From contig CAJXOG010000002.1 in NCBI GenBank assembly GCA_913057775.1, forward strand, positions 248,001 through 312,000: 64,000 bases of DNA. Reading direction: 5' to 3'. The notes under the pieces are model-generated. The model did not search any database. It saw only the letters and a list, made by a program, of their open reading frames with translations, and had not been told where the DNA came from. Position 1 is the first letter of the stretch; each line of letters starts with the position of its first letter. Positions 9,493 to 19,088 of this stretch are shown one piece after another. The translations under genes were made by a program, and so were the position numbers. Origin of the DNA: an uncultured Fodinibius sp. GTDB taxonomy: Bacteria; Bacteroidota; Rhodothermia; Balneolales; Balneolaceae.

Positions 9493-9999
9493 ATGTATAT
9501 TATTGATCACGACAAGCAGGTTTCCCTTATAAATGAGATGAAACAATTGCGAAAGGACAGCAAAAAGTATGAGGTTTATTATCATCATCCCTATACCAAC
9601 CAGATGTGGAAAAGCTTTTTCCCGCGCGCAAATGGAGATGAGCTGGGCCCCAAACTATTGCGCCATGAACCCGTGCCCTCCGATATTAATGAACGGCTAA
9701 ACATTTGTTTAAGCGAAGATGCTCCGGAAAATGCTATTGGTTTAGGTATTGAATGGTCGGCACGACCCGAAATTTGGCCTGATGTTATTCAGGCGTTGGA
9801 AAATCGCTATTCCCATTTTGATCGTAATCAGCTTAAACTTTTTCTGGATAACCTTCATCTGGATGAGGCCAAGGAAAAAATGCCTGCCGAGGTTTCAGAA
9901 GACGATGCAAAAGAAAATGAAATTACAGAAGATAAAGTCGGTAATTTAATCTGGCGATCACGAAAAATTCGGGTGAAACGGTTTTTTGTATTAGGGTAA
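9493..9999 (+). CDS. Hypothetical 168-residue cytoplasmic protein
   Basis: Not recognised. Soluble, without signal or membrane segment. The first half is mixed alpha/beta and rich in aromatic residues (YEVYYHHPYTNQMWKSFFPR). A charged helical region follows, and the tail is basic (WRSRKIRVKRFF). A short hairpin terminator lies at 10152-10175, so it is a single-gene unit. Function cannot be inferred from the sequence. Confidence 0.65.
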   Translation: MYIIDHDKQVSLINEMKQLRKDSKKYEVYYHHPYTNQMWKSFFPRANGDELGPKLLRHEPVPSDINERLNICLSEDAPENAIGLGIEWSARPEIWPDVIQALENRYSHFDRNQLKLFLDNLHLDEAKEKMPAEVSEDDAKENEITEDKVGNLIWRSRKIRVKRFFVLG

Positions 10000-10151
10000 T
10001 TGCGTTAATTTTTCACTTCTTTTTCACAGTTGGCCGGTAATATCATTTTTATAAGCGATGGCTGCATATTCTGCTACTTTCTCATCTTAAAATATTAGCC
10101 GTTAACGGATATTACTTCCGCAGATGTTGTCTGAATCTTTTGTAATATTTT

Positions 10152-10175
10152 GACGAGCAGTTTTAGCTCGTTTTT
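10152..10175 (+). terminator. Short terminator hairpin
   Basis: CGAGC / GCTCG stem with a seven-base loop followed by five T. The stem is short, so strength is uncertain. Confidence 0.5.
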
Positions 10176-10189
10176 CATTCCTACAGCTC

Positions 10190-10245
10190 ATAATTATGTA
10201 GACCCTATCGGCAGCAAAGCTACGGGTAGTCTGTGTACCAATTAT
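10190..10245 (+). ncRNA. Candidate structured RNA element
   Basis: TAATT...AATTA, TAGAC...GTCTG and CCC...GGG can pair in nested order around an inner GCAGCAAAGCTAC hairpin. This gives a long interrupted stem upstream of the GroES-like gene, beginning 144 bases before its start. Part of the loop (GCAAAGCTACGGG) recalls the c-di-GMP-I riboswitch core, but the GNRA-loop helix of that riboswitch is missing. Class unknown. Confidence 0.3.
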
Positions 10246-10388
10246 GGAATTAACCCCAGTTACAATACATAGCTAGTTGTTAAATCCATAATTTTAGGTA
10301 TATGGAGGGAATCTTTAGTTCAGATTGTTATACAAAGACGTTAACTTTGGGTATATAAAATCGTAGATTTTTAAGGTAAATAATTGTG

Positions 10389-10760
10389 ATGATTCAAGAA
10401 TATCTAAATTCAGTAGAAAACTTTATTGTTGTTGGAGATCGTGTACTTATTAAACCGCGAGATATGGAAACAACAACAAAAAGTGGACTTGTGTTACCTG
10501 CAACAGTAAAGGAGAAGGCAGATATCCATAGTGGCTATGTTGTTAAAACGGGTCCGGGTTACCCCATCCCTTCTAATGAGGTAGATGAAGCCTGGAAAGA
10601 AACAAGCCAGACGAAGTATATTGGCATGCAGGCCGATGAAGGGGACTTGGCTATCTTTTTAAAAGATAAAGCCCATGAAATTGAGTTTGAAAACGAAAAG
10701 TATTTAATTTGTCCGCACGCTGCTATTTTACTGTTGATTAGGGATGATATGACGCTTTAG
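10389..10760 (+). CDS. GroES-like (Cpn10 family) co-chaperonin homologue
   Basis: The protein begins with the Cpn10 barrel signature (VVGDRVLIKPRDMETTTKSG, then LVLPATVKEKADI) and ends with the last barrel strands (GDLAIFLKDKAHEIEFENEKYLIC). At 123 residues it is longer than canonical GroES (about 97). The extra length is an insertion after GPGYPIPSN. No groEL is adjacent, so it is probably a second, divergent GroES-like protein rather than the main co-chaperonin. The ATG at 10389 is preferred over the GTG at 10386. Confidence 0.8.
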   Translation: MIQEYLNSVENFIVVGDRVLIKPRDMETTTKSGLVLPATVKEKADIHSGYVVKTGPGYPIPSNEVDEAWKETSQTKYIGMQADEGDLAIFLKDKAHEIEFENEKYLICPHAAILLLIRDDMTL

Positions 10761-10831
10761 GAATGATTTTATAATGATTGGGTTTTTAATTTTCGTATCA
10801 TTTTGTTAACCGTTAACGAAATAAGTTGAAT

Positions 10832-11728
10832 ATGGACCGCCGCCAATTTTTATTCCGCTCTTCATTGCTGGCAGCCGGTGCTGCCCTTCCGTTTAAATCA
10901 CTTTTTGCCAGTAGCCAGGGTGGTTTTAATACACTTCGCCGTAATGTGGGTTATTTTACTGAACGAGGTGGCACTATAGGTTGGTTAGCATCGTCGGATG
11001 CGATGGCGGTTATAGACTCCCAATATCCGGAGACCGCTAAAAATTGCCTGAACGGTCTGCGTGATAAAACGGATCACCCTTTAAATCTGCTGATTAATAC
11101 GCACCACCATGGCGATCATACCGGTGGAAATCCGACTTTTAAAGGAGTGGCTGAAAAGATGGTAGCACATGAAAACGTTCCGAAACTGATGAAGAAAGCA
11201 AACAAAGAAAGTGAGGACGGAGGTAATACTGCTTTTCCTGAGACCACCTATTCTAAGAATTGGAAAATGGATCTGGGAGATGAAACTATCCATGCCAAAT
11301 ACTATGGTCCCGGACACACGAGCGGGGATTCAGTGGTTTATTTTGAAAAAGCCAATGTCGTGCACATGGGAGATTTGGTGTTCAATCGGATGAATCCCTA
11401 TACCGATCGCCCATCAGGAGCATCAATGCAAAATTGGACGAAAATTTTATCAGCGGTTGCAGATGAGTACCCTTCTGATGCTGTTTACATTTTTGGTCAT
11501 GCCAAACCCAAATATGGCGTCACCGGTAAAAAAGAAGATCTTGGGGTGATGAGAAATTATCTTTCAGCTGTATTGGATTATGCTCAGAAAGGGATTGATC
11601 AGGGATTGAGCAAAGAAGAGATTACCAATAAGAAATCACTCGAAGAGTTTGACCATTTTTTATATGCTGATTTTTGGACCCTCTCTGATAATCTTGGCGT
11701 AGCATATGAGGAACTAACACAATCGTAA
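10832..11728 (+). CDS. Exported metallo-beta-lactamase-fold hydrolase
   Basis: A zinc hydrolase of the MBL superfamily with the metal-binding motif NTHHHGDHTGG, further histidines in GPGHTSGD and FGHAKPK, and the aspartate in HMGDLVF. The N-terminus (MDRRQFLFRSSLLAAGAALP) looks like a signal of Tat or Sec type, with paired arginines followed by a hydrophobic stretch, so the enzyme is probably periplasmic. Substrate is unknown. A second ATG two codons upstream (10826) is possible. A 56-residue zinc-ribbon gene begins 2 bp after the stop. Confidence 0.85.
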   Translation: MDRRQFLFRSSLLAAGAALPFKSLFASSQGGFNTLRRNVGYFTERGGTIGWLASSDAMAVIDSQYPETAKNCLNGLRDKTDHPLNLLINTHHHGDHTGGNPTFKGVAEKMVAHENVPKLMKKANKESEDGGNTAFPETTYSKNWKMDLGDETIHAKYYGPGHTSGDSVVYFEKANVVHMGDLVFNRMNPYTDRPSGASMQNWTKILSAVADEYPSDAVYIFGHAKPKYGVTGKKEDLGVMRNYLSAVLDYAQKGIDQGLSKEEITNKKSLEEFDHFLYADFWTLSDNLGVAYEELTQS

Positions 11729-11730
11729 TT

Positions 11731-11901
11731 ATGGCTGACCTGAATAATTCAACGAGAGAAAAGAGATCTGAAGAGTCCCGTCAGTGCACGTATTGTGGTG
11801 CTAAAGCTCCGTTGGTTTGGGTGCACGGACACGGCCAATGTGCTAATTGTGGAATTAATGTCGAGGAGTGTTGCCAGGGCGAAACCTGTCAGATGGATTA
11901 A
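11731..11901 (+). CDS. 56-residue zinc-ribbon mini-protein
   Basis: A small cysteine-rich protein: CTYC and CANC pairs form a likely zinc ribbon, and CCQGETC adds a third cysteine cluster near the C-terminus. The first 17 residues are charged. It starts 2 bp after the stop of the MBL-fold gene, so the two are probably co-translated. Its stop lies 2 bp before the stop of the convergent ABC ATPase gene. Function unknown. Confidence 0.75.
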   Translation: MADLNNSTREKRSEESRQCTYCGAKAPLVWVHGHGQCANCGINVEECCQGETCQMD

Positions 11902-11903
11902 TG

Positions 11904-12536
11904 CTATTCTACAAAAGCTTCTTTTTCAATAGAAAAGATTCGCTCACAGAGGCTCAGCTCATCAGGATTATTGGAAGCAATAATAATCAGCTTTTCAGGG
12001 GCATCAAATGCGGTAACAATTTCTGTGATAAGGTTTCGTCCCTCTTCATCCAGGTTGGAACCGGGCTCATCCAAAAGTAAAATATCGGGGTCATAAAATA
12101 AGGCCGAGGCCAGCCGCAGCCGTTGCTGCTGTCCCGTTGACAGCTTTCCAAACGGTTGATCAATAGCATGTTGAAGTCCTACCTTTGGGATCCACAAATC
12201 AATCGTTTTAACAGAATCCGACTGGTGCCGCATCTTTGAGATGAATTCCAGATTTTCGCGACAGCTTAGTTCATTATAAAGATTGATATAAGGAGCCGCA
12301 TATCCCAATTTGTTTTTAAGAGCTGTTTTATTGAGTACAGTTCCATTATCTTCCCATGCGATATCTCCTGAACTTGGGGGCAAAAGTCCGCCGAGACATT
12401 TCAGGAAAGTTGATTTTCCTGAACCGTTAGATCCGGCAATGCCAAGGGCAGTTGACTGGTGATCAAAGGAGACATCCGAAAAAACAGTATTCGGACCAAA
12501 AGACTTTTTTAGCTGTTTAACAGATAGCGTAATCAT
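11904..12536 (-). CDS. ABC transporter ATP-binding protein, CcmA-like
   Basis: A stand-alone ATPase subunit with Walker A GSNGSGKST, signature LSTGQQQRL and Walker B DILLLDEPGSNLD. Its short size (210 residues) resembles heme-exporter CcmA-type or other simple export ATPases, but no permease gene is adjacent, so the substrate is open. The start is placed at the internal ATG at 12536 (MITLSVKQLKKSF). The upstream ATG/TTG at 12560/12563 would add an atypical MMIPYYLWP extension. Confidence 0.8.
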   Translation of the reverse strand: MITLSVKQLKKSFGPNTVFSDVSFDHQSTALGIAGSNGSGKSTFLKCLGGLLPPSSGDIAWEDNGTVLNKTALKNKLGYAAPYINLYNELSCRENLEFISKMRHQSDSVKTIDLWIPKVGLQHAIDQPFGKLSTGQQQRLRLASALFYDPDILLLDEPGSNLDEEGRNLITEIVTAFDAPEKLIIIASNNPDELSLCERIFSIEKEAFVE

Positions 12537-12710
12537 AGGCCAAAGGTAATAAGGGATCATCAAATCCTAAATGAAAACTTTGACAGGCTGCTTTTTTAAA
12601 CTCGTTACCTATTAATGGAAAGGAAATTTCAAAAGATTCTCAGGATTTAACATATTGAGCCGTTCTTAGGTTGTATTGCCTTTCGTTAGACGATATATTT
12701 CCCAAAAATT

Positions 12711-14276
12711 ATGAAACAAATCATCCAGCAAATAACGCAAAGATTAATTGATCGTTTACCTGAAAACGATCAGTATTATACGGTTGAAGAACTTCGTTCG
12801 TGGGAGTTCCCTTCTTTTATTGTTCGCCGCATCAGTGTGGAGCTAAAGCGTAATCTTTCTGATTCGATGAACATCCCCAAGACGGATTGGGCCAATACCA
12901 GTGCTGATGCCGTGCTCGATGCCTGGCAAAAATTTATTGATGCTATTCAAGATGAAGCCCGTCTACCGGCCAGTTATGGGCAGGCAGTTATTGAAACCGC
13001 AGTTTCGGATATCATAGAAATGTTGGTTCAGCCGCGAAAGAATGTGCCCGACATTATCTTTGGAGCTAAGGATGAGCTTTCGGCAGAGCGGCTGAACCAA
13101 CGACTAAAGGCAGTTGTCGTTTATCGGCATTTTGCTGTTGTTCTTTCTCGATATATGCAGAAGAAGGATTTACAAGCACTGAGTAAAGAGCGTTGCTCAG
13201 CTATTATTGCTCAGGCTGATGAGAAATTAACTTCTGGGTATTCTCCATTAAATTGGGCTCAGATGCTAGAGCCCCTTTTTCAGCTGCAGGATGATGGCAT
13301 CGATACCAATTTGCTCCGACTATTTTTTGAAGATAAAAAGATGCCCCGGATTGCCCGAAAGTTCGACTTGATGAATACAGTTCTTAGCCGAGCCGAATTT
13401 ATCGAAGTACTTTCATCACCAGAATTGCTGGACTTTGATGGGTACGAAGACGATCAATCCTCGCTATTTGAGGATCAACTGCCTGCACAAGAAGATGATA
13501 ATACCCAAACTCTTGTTTCAAAAGAAAAGGATAAATCAGAACAGCAAGCCGAAGGTAATGAACTACAGGAATCTGAAGATGAACAGCTAAAACCTGATGA
13601 AACAGAAGAGATAGAAGATGAAAAGAATGATTCGTTAAATACAGTTTTTGAGGGGGAATCTGAGGAAGAAGAGGATAAGGAAGCAATATCAGGAAGTGAG
13701 GACAATGAAAAAGAAGACAAAGATGAGGAGATTAAGAAACAAGATGATTCCGAAAAGATAGAAGAAGAGAAACAAAAAGATTCTTCATCGGAACAAGATC
13801 CTCCATCTACAGATGAACAAGAAGAATCGAAAACAGACACAGAGATTACCTCCGGATCTGCAGAAGATACCCCTATGTGGATGCGCTATATGAGTGATGA
13901 AGAGATCGAGGAGTATAAAAATGAGCATGGGGCTGAAGAAGATGAAGAAGTTGATGAGGATGGATTTATTGATGAACCTATTATTGATTTGACAAAGGAA
14001 AATGCTTCGGATGAGGAGATCAATAACCTCCGTGACATGCTATCGGATGACGAGGAACTATTTGTGGAGGAGATCTTCCGCGGTTCTGACCGTGCTTTTG
14101 ATCAGGCGATTGAGGATATTGCTGCCTACGATAGCTGGCGTGATGTTAGTAAGTATATTGAGAATGATATTTTTAAACGCAACTTAGTTGATATGTACTC
14201 TGAGGCGGCGGTAGATTTTACCGATCGGCTCCAGAGTTATTTTTTAGAAAAAAATCGCAATAAACAAGAAAATTAG
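12711..14276 (+). CDS. Hypothetical protein with long acidic linker, coupled to pccB
   Basis: Not recognised. The 521 residues fall into three parts. An ordered helical N-terminal domain spans about 1-245. A Glu/Asp/Ser/Lys-rich low-complexity stretch spans about 246-400. An acidic helical C-terminal part spans about 400-521 (NNLRDMLSDDEELFVEEIF, DIAAYDSWRDVSKYIEN). No signal or membrane segment. Its TAG is directly followed by the ATG of the carboxylase gene with zero spacing, so the two are co-translated. A structural or assembly role is possible but unproven. Confidence 0.75.
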   Translation: MKQIIQQITQRLIDRLPENDQYYTVEELRSWEFPSFIVRRISVELKRNLSDSMNIPKTDWANTSADAVLDAWQKFIDAIQDEARLPASYGQAVIETAVSDIIEMLVQPRKNVPDIIFGAKDELSAERLNQRLKAVVVYRHFAVVLSRYMQKKDLQALSKERCSAIIAQADEKLTSGYSPLNWAQMLEPLFQLQDDGIDTNLLRLFFEDKKMPRIARKFDLMNTVLSRAEFIEVLSSPELLDFDGYEDDQSSLFEDQLPAQEDDNTQTLVSKEKDKSEQQAEGNELQESEDEQLKPDETEEIEDEKNDSLNTVFEGESEEEEDKEAISGSEDNEKEDKDEEIKKQDDSEKIEEEKQKDSSSEQDPPSTDEQEESKTDTEITSGSAEDTPMWMRYMSDEEIEEYKNEHGAEEDEEVDEDGFIDEPIIDLTKENASDEEINNLRDMLSDDEELFVEEIFRGSDRAFDQAIEDIAAYDSWRDVSKYIENDIFKRNLVDMYSEAAVDFTDRLQSYFLEKNRNKQEN

Positions 14277-15827
14277 ATGGCTTCGGACAAAAAGGTAGAG
14301 CGACTAAAACAAAAACGTAAAGATGCGCAAAAGGGCGGAGGCGAAGAGCGAATCCAAAAGCAACATGACAAGGGAAAGCTGACGGCGCGAGAACGTATTG
14401 ACATTTTACTGGATAAGGGATCATTTGAAGAAATTGATCCCTATGTAAAGCATCGCAGTCACAAATTTGGTCTCGAAGACAAAAGAATAGACGGCGATGG
14501 AGTAGTTACCGGATTTGGAAAGGTTCACGGTCGACCAATCTACGTATTTAGTCAGGATTTTACTGTCTTTGGGGGATCGCTGTCGGAGACACATGCCGAA
14601 AAGATTTGTAAAGTTATGGATATGGCGATGAAAAATGGTGTCCCCATCATTGGACTTAATGATTCAGGCGGCGCGCGTATTCAGGAGGGGGTGTCCTCGC
14701 TGGGCGGCTATGCCGAAGTTTTTTGGAGAAATAGTATGGCATCGGGCGTAGTGCCCCAATTTTCAGCAGTAATGGGACCTTGTGCCGGTGGAGCAGTCTA
14801 CAGTCCGGCACTTACCGACTTCGTATTTATGGTCAAAAATACGAGCTATATGTTTGTTACTGGTCCGAATGTGGTGAAGACCGTAACGCACGAAGAGGTC
14901 ACCTCTGAAGAATTAGGCGGGGCCAGTGCTCATGGTTCAAAATCGGGTGTAGCACACTTTACGGAAGAGAACGATGCCATCTGCTTACAGCAACTTCGCA
15001 AGCTTTTAACGTATGTGCCACAAAACTGTGAGGAGAAACCTCCACGAGAAGAATCTCAAGCGCCTGACTCTGCCAAGGCTAAAAAGTTGGATGATATTGT
15101 CCCCGATAATCCCAATAAACCTTATGATATAAAAGAAGTTATTGAGGGTATTGTGGATAAGGATTCGTTCATGGAAGTCCACGAGCATTATGCGACCAAT
15201 ATTGTAGTAGGCTTTGCTCGAATTGATGGTCGCAGTGTAGGTGTTGTGGCTAATCAGCCGCTTTCACTGGCCGGGGTACTCGATATTGATGCCTCGTTGA
15301 AAGGCGCTCGCTTTGTTCGTTTTTGTGATGCATTTAATATTCCATTGATAACGTTTGAAGATGTGCCCGGATTTTTACCCGGCACTGATCAGGAGTGGGG
15401 CGGTATCATAAAACACGGTGCCAAGCTGTTGTATGCTTTTTGTGAGGCAACAGTACCCAAGATGACAGTAATTACCCGTAAGGCATACGGTGGTGCGTAT
15501 GACGTGATGAATTCCAAGCATATTCGAGCGGATTATAACGTGGCTTGGCCAACGGCCGAAATTGCAGTTATGGGACCAAAGGGAGCAGTTGAGATTATCT
15601 TCCGGAAAGAGATTGAGGCTGCTGACGATCCTGAAGCCAAAGAACAGGAGCTGGTCGATTATTATAAAGAGGAGTTTGCACATCCGTACAAAGCTGCTGA
15701 ACGAGGATTTATTGATAATGTAATCCTGCCCAGCGAAACACGCGAAAAGTTGATTCGCGCCCTGGAGGTTTCCGAAAATAAGGTAGACCAAGTGCCCCAG
15801 AAGAAGCACGATAATCTACCTTTGTAG
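14277..15827 (+). CDS. pccB: Acyl-CoA carboxylase beta (carboxyltransferase) subunit
   Basis: Transfers the carboxyl group from biotin to an acyl-CoA, most likely propionyl-CoA. The two crotonase-like halves are present. The N-terminal oxyanion region reads [19 protein letters not shown] and [14 protein letters not shown]. The C-terminal half has [20 protein letters not shown] and [13 protein letters not shown]. The 516-residue length matches propionyl-CoA carboxylase beta/methylmalonyl-CoA transcarboxylase 12S subunits. The biotin-carrying alpha subunit is not in the window. Together with mce it indicates a propionyl-CoA to succinyl-CoA route. Confidence 0.92.
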   Translation: MASDKKVERLKQKRKDAQKGGGEERIQKQHDKGKLTARERIDILLDKGSFEEIDPYVKHRSHKFGLEDKRIDGDGVVTGFGKVHGRPIYVFSQDFTVFGGSLSETHAEKICKVMDMAMKNGVPIIGLNDSGGARIQEGVSSLGGYAEVFWRNSMASGVVPQFSAVMGPCAGGAVYSPALTDFVFMVKNTSYMFVTGPNVVKTVTHEEVTSEELGGASAHGSKSGVAHFTEENDAICLQQLRKLLTYVPQNCEEKPPREESQAPDSAKAKKLDDIVPDNPNKPYDIKEVIEGIVDKDSFMEVHEHYATNIVVGFARIDGRSVGVVANQPLSLAGVLDIDASLKGARFVRFCDAFNIPLITFEDVPGFLPGTDQEWGGIIKHGAKLLYAFCEATVPKMTVITRKAYGGAYDVMNSKHIRADYNVAWPTAEIAVMGPKGAVEIIFRKEIEAADDPEAKEQELVDYYKEEFAHPYKAAERGFIDNVILPSETREKLIRALEVSENKVDQVPQKKHDNLPL

Positions 15828-15853
15828 ATAGTTGAAAGCTTATTGAAACTAAA

Positions 15854-15886
15854 AAATACCTGGCACTTTCAAGGTGTCGGGTATTT
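15854..15886. terminator. Bidirectional terminator between pccB and crtI
   Basis: A 13-14 bp stem (AAATACCTGGCAC with GTGTCGGGTATTT) lies between two convergent genes. The reverse direction has six T after the stem, and the forward direction has an AT-rich tail. Confidence 0.85.
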
Positions 15887-15891
15887 ATATT

Positions 15892-17370
15892 TTAGGACTT
15901 ACAAATTAAATCCTCAGCTATTTTTGCAGAAGAAAGTACGCCCGGCAGTCCTGCTCCGGGATGGGTGCCTGCTCCTACAAAAAACAAGTCATCTACATCT
16001 TCGGATTTGTTATGGGGACGAAACCAAGCGGATTGCGTAAGAATAGGTTCTACCGAAAAGGCCGATCCTTTGTAGCTGTTGAGCGTATTTTTAAAATGCA
16101 GGGGATCAATGTGATGTTCAACGATGATGTTTTCTTCGAGGTCGGGAAGATAGTTCTCCTCCAGGAATGAAATAATGGCATCGCGGTACGGTTTGGCTTT
16201 TTCATTCCAGTCGGTGCCGCTGTCTAAATGGGGAACAGGAGAAAGTACATAAAATCCTTCACAGCCTTCGGGTGCTAGTGAGGGATCGGTCTTAGTTGGC
16301 ATGTGCAGATACAGGGAAAAATCCTCAGCCAGTTTTTTATCATGAAATATGTCGGAGAGCAGTTCTTCGTATCTCTCACCCAAAATAATATTGTGGTGCT
16401 CAAGTTCGGAATCCAGGTATCGTTTTTTTGTTCCAAAGTAGATCACAAAAAGCGACATGCTGTATTTGGTCCGCTCAATTTTACTGTTTGTCCACGTTGA
16501 TCGTTTGCTTTCAGGGATCATATTGCGGTACGTGAATGCCACATCCGCATTGGATACCACTTGGTCTGCCGAATGCACGCTGCCATCGCTTAGTCGAATG
16601 CCATCCGCTTTGCCATTGGTAATTGTGATTTCATCCACCTCGGCATTGTAGTGCATTTTACCGCCCTGTTCTTCAATCAACTGAACTAAAGCATTTACAA
16701 TTGAGCCGGTGCCCCCCATGGCATAATGCACCCCCCATTCGCGCTCCAGATAGTGTATCATGGCATAGATGGATGTGGTATCGAAAGGATTGCCGCCTAC
16801 CAGCAGGGGATGAAAAGAGAAAACCTTGCGCAGGAAATCATTTTCTATGAATTTTGCGATATATTTGTAGACTGTTTTGTGGGATTGTAGCCAGATGAGG
16901 TCGGGCACTACTTTGATCATATCCCATAGACTTAAAAACGGTTGGTCGGCCAGTTCAACAAATCCTTTATTGAAAATTGCTTCGGTAGTCTTTAGAAACC
17001 TTGTGTAGCCTTCCTTGTCTGCAGGGTTCCACTGCTCAATTTCGTTTAACACAAAATCATGGTCGCCATTGTAGTCAAACTTTTTGCCTTCGGCATTAAA
17101 TATTCGGTAAAAAGGATCACAGGGCACGAGTTCAAAATAGTCCTCCCGTTTCTCCCCAGCTGCTTCAAAAATTTCATCAAACAAAAATGGGGCGGTAATA
17201 ACAGTCGGTCCCCCGTCAAATTTAAAGCCGTCTATCTCATAGACGTACGCGCGTCCTCCTGGCTTGTCGCGTTTTTCAAAAACTTCTACTTCGTGTCCTT
17301 GTGATAACAGTCGAGAAGCGGTAGCAAGTCCGCCAAAGCCGCTGCCAATGACAATTATTTTTTTCTTCAT
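15892..17370 (-). CDS. crtI: CrtI-family phytoene/carotenoid desaturase
   Basis: An FAD-dependent carotenoid desaturase or related isomerase. The N-terminal dinucleotide-binding motif is [20 protein letters not shown], followed by [17 protein letters not shown]. The C-terminal FAD motif is [22 protein letters not shown], typical of CrtI. The 492-residue length fits. No crtB or other pigment genes are adjacent, so whether it acts on phytoene or a later intermediate cannot be told here. Confidence 0.9.
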   Translation of the reverse strand: MKKKIIVIGSGFGGLATASRLLSQGHEVEVFEKRDKPGGRAYVYEIDGFKFDGGPTVITAPFLFDEIFEAAGEKREDYFELVPCDPFYRIFNAEGKKFDYNGDHDFVLNEIEQWNPADKEGYTRFLKTTEAIFNKGFVELADQPFLSLWDMIKVVPDLIWLQSHKTVYKYIAKFIENDFLRKVFSFHPLLVGGNPFDTTSIYAMIHYLEREWGVHYAMGGTGSIVNALVQLIEEQGGKMHYNAEVDEITITNGKADGIRLSDGSVHSADQVVSNADVAFTYRNMIPESKRSTWTNSKIERTKYSMSLFVIYFGTKKRYLDSELEHHNIILGERYEELLSDIFHDKKLAEDFSLYLHMPTKTDPSLAPEGCEGFYVLSPVPHLDSGTDWNEKAKPYRDAIISFLEENYLPDLEENIIVEHHIDPLHFKNTLNSYKGSAFSVEPILTQSAWFRPHNKSEDVDDLFFVGAGTHPGAGLPGVLSSAKIAEDLICKS

Positions 17371-17456
17371 CTGTATGTATTAAATGGGATTAATGCAGAT
17401 GCTACAACCATTAAACGGGATCAATGCATTCCGACAGATAGAAAATTTTTTAAAAA

Positions 17457-18119
17457 TTAATTTTCTATCTGTTTTACGTAGCCACTGAAGCCTTGCCTTT
17501 TAAGTTGGCGCTGTTTTTTACGGGCGTTATTTTTATCGGTATAAATACCGTGATACACGCGGTACACTGTTTTGCTACTCATATTTATTTTTTCAACTCG
17601 GGCACCGCGAATTTTTCGGGCATGAGATCGCGCTTGATGCTCGTGGTTAAATGAGGCGAGTTGCACAGTATACGTAGGTACTTTTAAATTGGTTACCCTT
17701 GAGTTTTTGAGATCTCCTTCTAACAGAATCAATTCCACAGGAGCAGTACCGGGTCCAAGCATATTAATTTTCTCAGCGGCTTTTTTAGACAGGTCGATAA
17801 TACGATTTTTAGCGTAGGGCCCACGATCGTTAATGCGAACAGTAACAGATTTTCCATTATCCAGATTCTTGACTTTGACAACGGTATTAAAGGGAAGGGT
17901 CCGGTGGGCGGCTGTAAGGCCGTACATGTCGTAATTTTCACCGTTTGCTGTTAATTTGCCGTCAAAGTTGGGGCCATACCAGCTTGCTGTCCCTTCTTCA
18001 ATTTTCTCACCCGCTCCTCGGGATTTGGTAGCATCATCAGTTTCCCCAAAGCGTGAGCTGGTTCCGCAAGAACTTATGAATAAACTGATTGCTAAGATGA
18101 ATATGGGAAAATATCGCAA
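17457..18119 (-). CDS. rlpA: RlpA-like septal-ring lipoprotein with SPOR domain
   Basis: A cell-wall protein with a lipobox signal (LFISSCGTSS, Cys18), a double-psi beta-barrel of RlpA type and a C-terminal SPOR domain. The RlpA barrel shows EEGTASWYGPNFDGKLTANG, AAHRTLPFNTVVKVKN and VRINDRGPYAKNRIIDLS; the SPOR domain begins at YTVQLASFNHEHQARSHA. The SPOR domain targets denuded glycan at the division site. In Pseudomonas RlpA is a lytic transglycosylase; activity here is inferred. 220 residues. Confidence 0.9.
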   Translation of the reverse strand: MRYFPIFILAISLFISSCGTSSRFGETDDATKSRGAGEKIEEGTASWYGPNFDGKLTANGENYDMYGLTAAHRTLPFNTVVKVKNLDNGKSVTVRINDRGPYAKNRIIDLSKKAAEKINMLGPGTAPVELILLEGDLKNSRVTNLKVPTYTVQLASFNHEHQARSHARKIRGARVEKINMSSKTVYRVYHGIYTDKNNARKKQRQLKRQGFSGYVKQIEN

Positions 18120-18270
18120 GATTACTCTGTCTGAAGTTTAATGAATGTACTAATATATTTTCACAGGATATAAAAATCCACACTATTTATGGTAAAAACT
18201 GAGCAAAGATTTAGTAACTAATTGTAGATTATTTTGTTTCGCTCAAATAATAAAAGGAAGGGAAATAATG

Positions 18271-18342
18271 AGCCGATGACTGGATTCGAACCAGCGACCT
18301 ATTCTTTACGAGAGAATCGCTCTACCCCTGAGCTACATCGGC
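18271..18342 (-). tRNA. tRNA-Thr (CGT)
   Basis: On the reverse strand the acceptor is GCCGATG/CATCGGC with discriminator U. The anticodon stem is ATTCT/AGAAT with loop CTCGTAA, giving anticodon CGT (threonine ACG). The T arm has GGTTCGAATCC. Confidence 0.95.
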
Positions 18343-18457
18343 TTTAGAGGTGTTCCAATATAACTACTATGCTGCTTTGATAGCAAGCCTGAGAAGAAAA
18401 ATTAAATTGGAGATCGAACGGGCTCTTGTCTATCTTCGATGATCAAAATAAGAATAT

Positions 18458-19075
18458 ATGGAAGATTATATAGCAAGCTATCCCGCTACATTTTACTTAG
18501 TCGTTACCAACGTGGTTGTATCGCTGGGTGCTCTTTATCTATATCCTAATTTTATTGAGAAAGGATATTTAAAACCCTATCGGACCGTCAGAGAAAACAG
18601 CTGGTATGAACTTATCACATCGGGATTTTTGCATGCCAATTTGGGTCACCTTTTTGTGAATATGTTCACCCTATATTTTTTCGGTCCTATAATGGAGCGG
18701 ATATTAGGTGGTGGTTACTTTTCGGGATTGTATTTAACAGGACTTATTGTGGCCGGAATCCCCTCAGTCATAAAATTTAAGGATAATCCCAACTATGCTA
18801 CTTTGGGTGCCTCGGGAGCGGTAGGATCAGTTCTTTTTGCCTTTATTTTTCTATTTCCGATGGAAAAAATTTACTTAATGTTGATACCCATTCCCATCCC
18901 GGCATTTGTTTTTGCAATTCTCTATTTAATATACAGCATGTACGCCAGTAAACAGGAGCGTGGCAAGATAAATCACGAAGCCCATCTCGCAGGGGCTCTT
19001 TGGGGTATTTTATATCTTGTGATTTTTGTTCCAAATACGATTGATCATTTTCTAACCGTATTCAGGCTGCTTTAA
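18458..19075 (+). CDS. Rhomboid-family intramembrane serine protease
   Basis: A membrane protease that cuts transmembrane segments. The catalytic serine is in ATLGASGAVGSVL, with the oxyanion HANLGHLFVNMF motif before it and the catalytic histidine in NHEAHLAGALWG. The 205 residues contain about six hydrophobic helices, the minimal rhomboid core. Substrate unknown. It is monocistronic; the convergent serC ends 13 bp downstream. Confidence 0.9.
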   Translation: MEDYIASYPATFYLVVTNVVVSLGALYLYPNFIEKGYLKPYRTVRENSWYELITSGFLHANLGHLFVNMFTLYFFGPIMERILGGGYFSGLYLTGLIVAGIPSVIKFKDNPNYATLGASGAVGSVLFAFIFLFPMEKIYLMLIPIPIPAFVFAILYLIYSMYASKQERGKINHEAHLAGALWGILYLVIFVPNTIDHFLTVFRLL

Positions 19076-19088
19076 TATTCGAATCTGT

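Larger units (their letters stand above)
10000..10388. other. Non-coding stretch between hypothetical gene and GroES-like gene
   Basis: No convincing open frame. It holds a terminator for the upstream gene (10152-10175) and a potentially structured RNA element (10190-10245). The rest is AT-rich leader sequence up to the GroES-like start. Confidence 0.6.

Noticed and set aside
10190-10245. c-di-GMP-I riboswitch
   Set aside because: Only the GCAAAGCTACGGG segment matches. The tetraloop helix before it and the second helix are not convincing.
13475-13840. Serine-rich 121-residue reverse-strand frame
   Set aside because: It is the antisense of the acidic Glu/Asp-rich linker (GAA/GAT read backward gives Ser/Phe/Leu), not a gene.
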